64,000 nucleotides of DNA from Shewanella sp. MBTL60-007 (GTDB lineage: Bacteria; Pseudomonadota; Gammaproteobacteria; Enterobacterales; Shewanellaceae). A program made the position numbers and the translations under genes. Positions 63,528-64,000 of this stretch are shown piece by piece (positions within the stretch are counted from its first letter, which is position 1; each line of letters begins with the position of its first letter). Location of the stretch: assembly GCF_019654915.1 (NCBI RefSeq), contig NZ_BPET01000008.1, forward strand, positions 51,013 through 115,012. Direction: 5' to 3'. The notes beneath the pieces are model-generated. The model saw only the letters and a list, made by a program, of their open reading frames with translations, ran no database searches and was not told the DNA's origin.

Positions 63528-63644
63528 CCCCATAAGCTGCCGAAGGTATAGGACAAAACAGCTTATGGGGGAAGCAGTCGCTTCTAGTTGGTCTAATGGT
63601 TTAGTACTATTCTTTAAGACCCACTTGCAAACTTACACGCAAGT
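63528..63644. other. Cluster of three hairpins, possible structured RNA
   Basis: Three stems in about 120 bases: CCCCATAAGCTG / CAGCTTATGGGG (12 bp, 19-base loop), GAAGC-AGTC-GCTTC directly abutting it, and ACTTGC / GCAAGT (10-base loop). They lie 150-270 bases upstream of a short Cys-rich ORF. The surrounding 63226-63795 has no gene. This may be a small RNA or a 5' leader; no known RNA family was recognised. Confidence 0.5.
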
Positions 63645-63795
63645 ACAACCGAGGGGTGCCTTTTATTATCAGATAGAGCCGTACTGAATAGTAAGTCCGA
63701 CTCGATAGGCTCAGTACATAACTTAGCGACTAAAAAGCGATTGGATCAACCTTTGTCGGGTTAAGAAAAATTAAAAAACGATTAAGGAGTTTAAT

Positions 63796-63906
63796 ATGAG
63801 TTTATGCTGTCTCCAGTGCTGCAGATTTTTTTGTTTTTTAAAGTTGACACTTTTATGGTTAAAGCTGTTGGCGAAGTTAAGTTACTTAATCTTTATATTA
63901 AAATAA
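63796..63906 (+). CDS. Short Cys-rich hydrophobic peptide (36 aa)
   Basis: A 36-codon frame begins with ATG six bases after a perfect AAGGAG. It encodes MSLCCLQCCRFFCFLKLTLL and continues WLKLLAKL..., ending FILK. Five of the first 13 residues are cysteine and the rest is a Leu-rich membrane-like helix. The ribosome site is much better than chance for such a short frame, so it may be a small membrane protein or a leader peptide of a gene beyond the window. No family was recognised. Confidence 0.45.
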   Translation: MSLCCLQCCRFFCFLKLTLLWLKLLAKLSYLIFILK

Positions 63907-64000
63907 TATCTTTTAATTCTTACGGATGTCTGCTGGAGGAGTTTTTTTAAATTGTTGATTATTCGGTTAAAGATAATCACTTCTGGCTTTAGCATCTACA

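Noticed and set aside
1..64000. CRISPR arrays, prophage structural genes, rRNA operons.
   Set aside because: No regularly spaced direct repeats with unique spacers, no capsid, terminase or integrase-like proteins, and no rRNA sequence were seen.

Overview
The window looks like a chromosomal segment of a marine Shewanella or a close gammaproteobacterial relative. The reasons are a SirA-type octaheme sulfite reductase locus with its own heme lyase and copper genes, an OmcA/MtrC-family multiheme lipoprotein, a full selenium/formate dehydrogenase maturation cluster, and E. coli-like versions of Udp, UvrD, UbiA, YedE and YedF. No rRNA, CRISPR array, integrase or intact transposase was seen. The only tRNA found is tRNA-Sec.

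Layout. 1-6.9 kb: selenium and formate dehydrogenase maturation: fdhE (cut by the window edge), selA, selB, selC on the opposite strand with its 3' end inside selB, fdhD, yedE, yedF. 6.9-16 kb: a YebC/YeeN-family regulator, two LysR regulators each divergent from a small operon (an NTF2-like protein; an EmrAB-like efflux pair), a cell-surface multiheme cytochrome with nine rather than ten heme motifs, and elaA. 16-25 kb: radical SAM protein, two tandem LysR regulators, OmpA, MscS, a YdcH-like protein, and udp convergent with a Tsx-like nucleoside channel. 25-39 kb: NfeD plus two SPFH proteins, a Nudix hydrolase, a GGDEF/EAL protein, RidA, UvrD, UbiA, an esterase, a MazG-like protein and an NhaC-type antiporter.

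39.4-52.9 kb is the most coherent system: the dissimilatory sulfite reduction (sir) locus. A divergent pair of operons encodes a dedicated CcmF/CcmH/CcmG-type heme lyase (sirE, sirF, sirG, minus strand) and, on the plus strand, the octaheme sulfite reductase SirA (seven CXXCH plus one CX15CH), a rhodanese-like protein, an FKBP isomerase with a Met-rich tail, a CcmI/NrfG-like TPR protein, the quinol dehydrogenase pair SirC/SirD, and a NosL/NosD/NosF/NosY-like copper module. The likely flow is quinol to SirD to SirC to SirA to sulfite. SirEFG and the TPR protein would attach heme, including the unusual CX15CH heme, and the Nos-like genes would supply copper for the active site. A membrane-bound ToxR/CadC-like regulator follows. 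Oddities are a SirF without the second cysteine of its LRCPxC motif and two large hairpins between sirD and the copper genes.

54.4-57.4 kb is an accessory patch. Two arrays of short, related palindromes and an inverted pair of about 42 bp flank unrecognised genes. It also holds repeats containing a GGGGTCAGAGTC word and an orphan Imm11-like immunity gene. A large protein of unknown function (935 aa), a second OmpA-like protein, a DUF2913-like protein and a small RNA-hairpin-rich region with a 36-codon Cys-rich ORF close the window.
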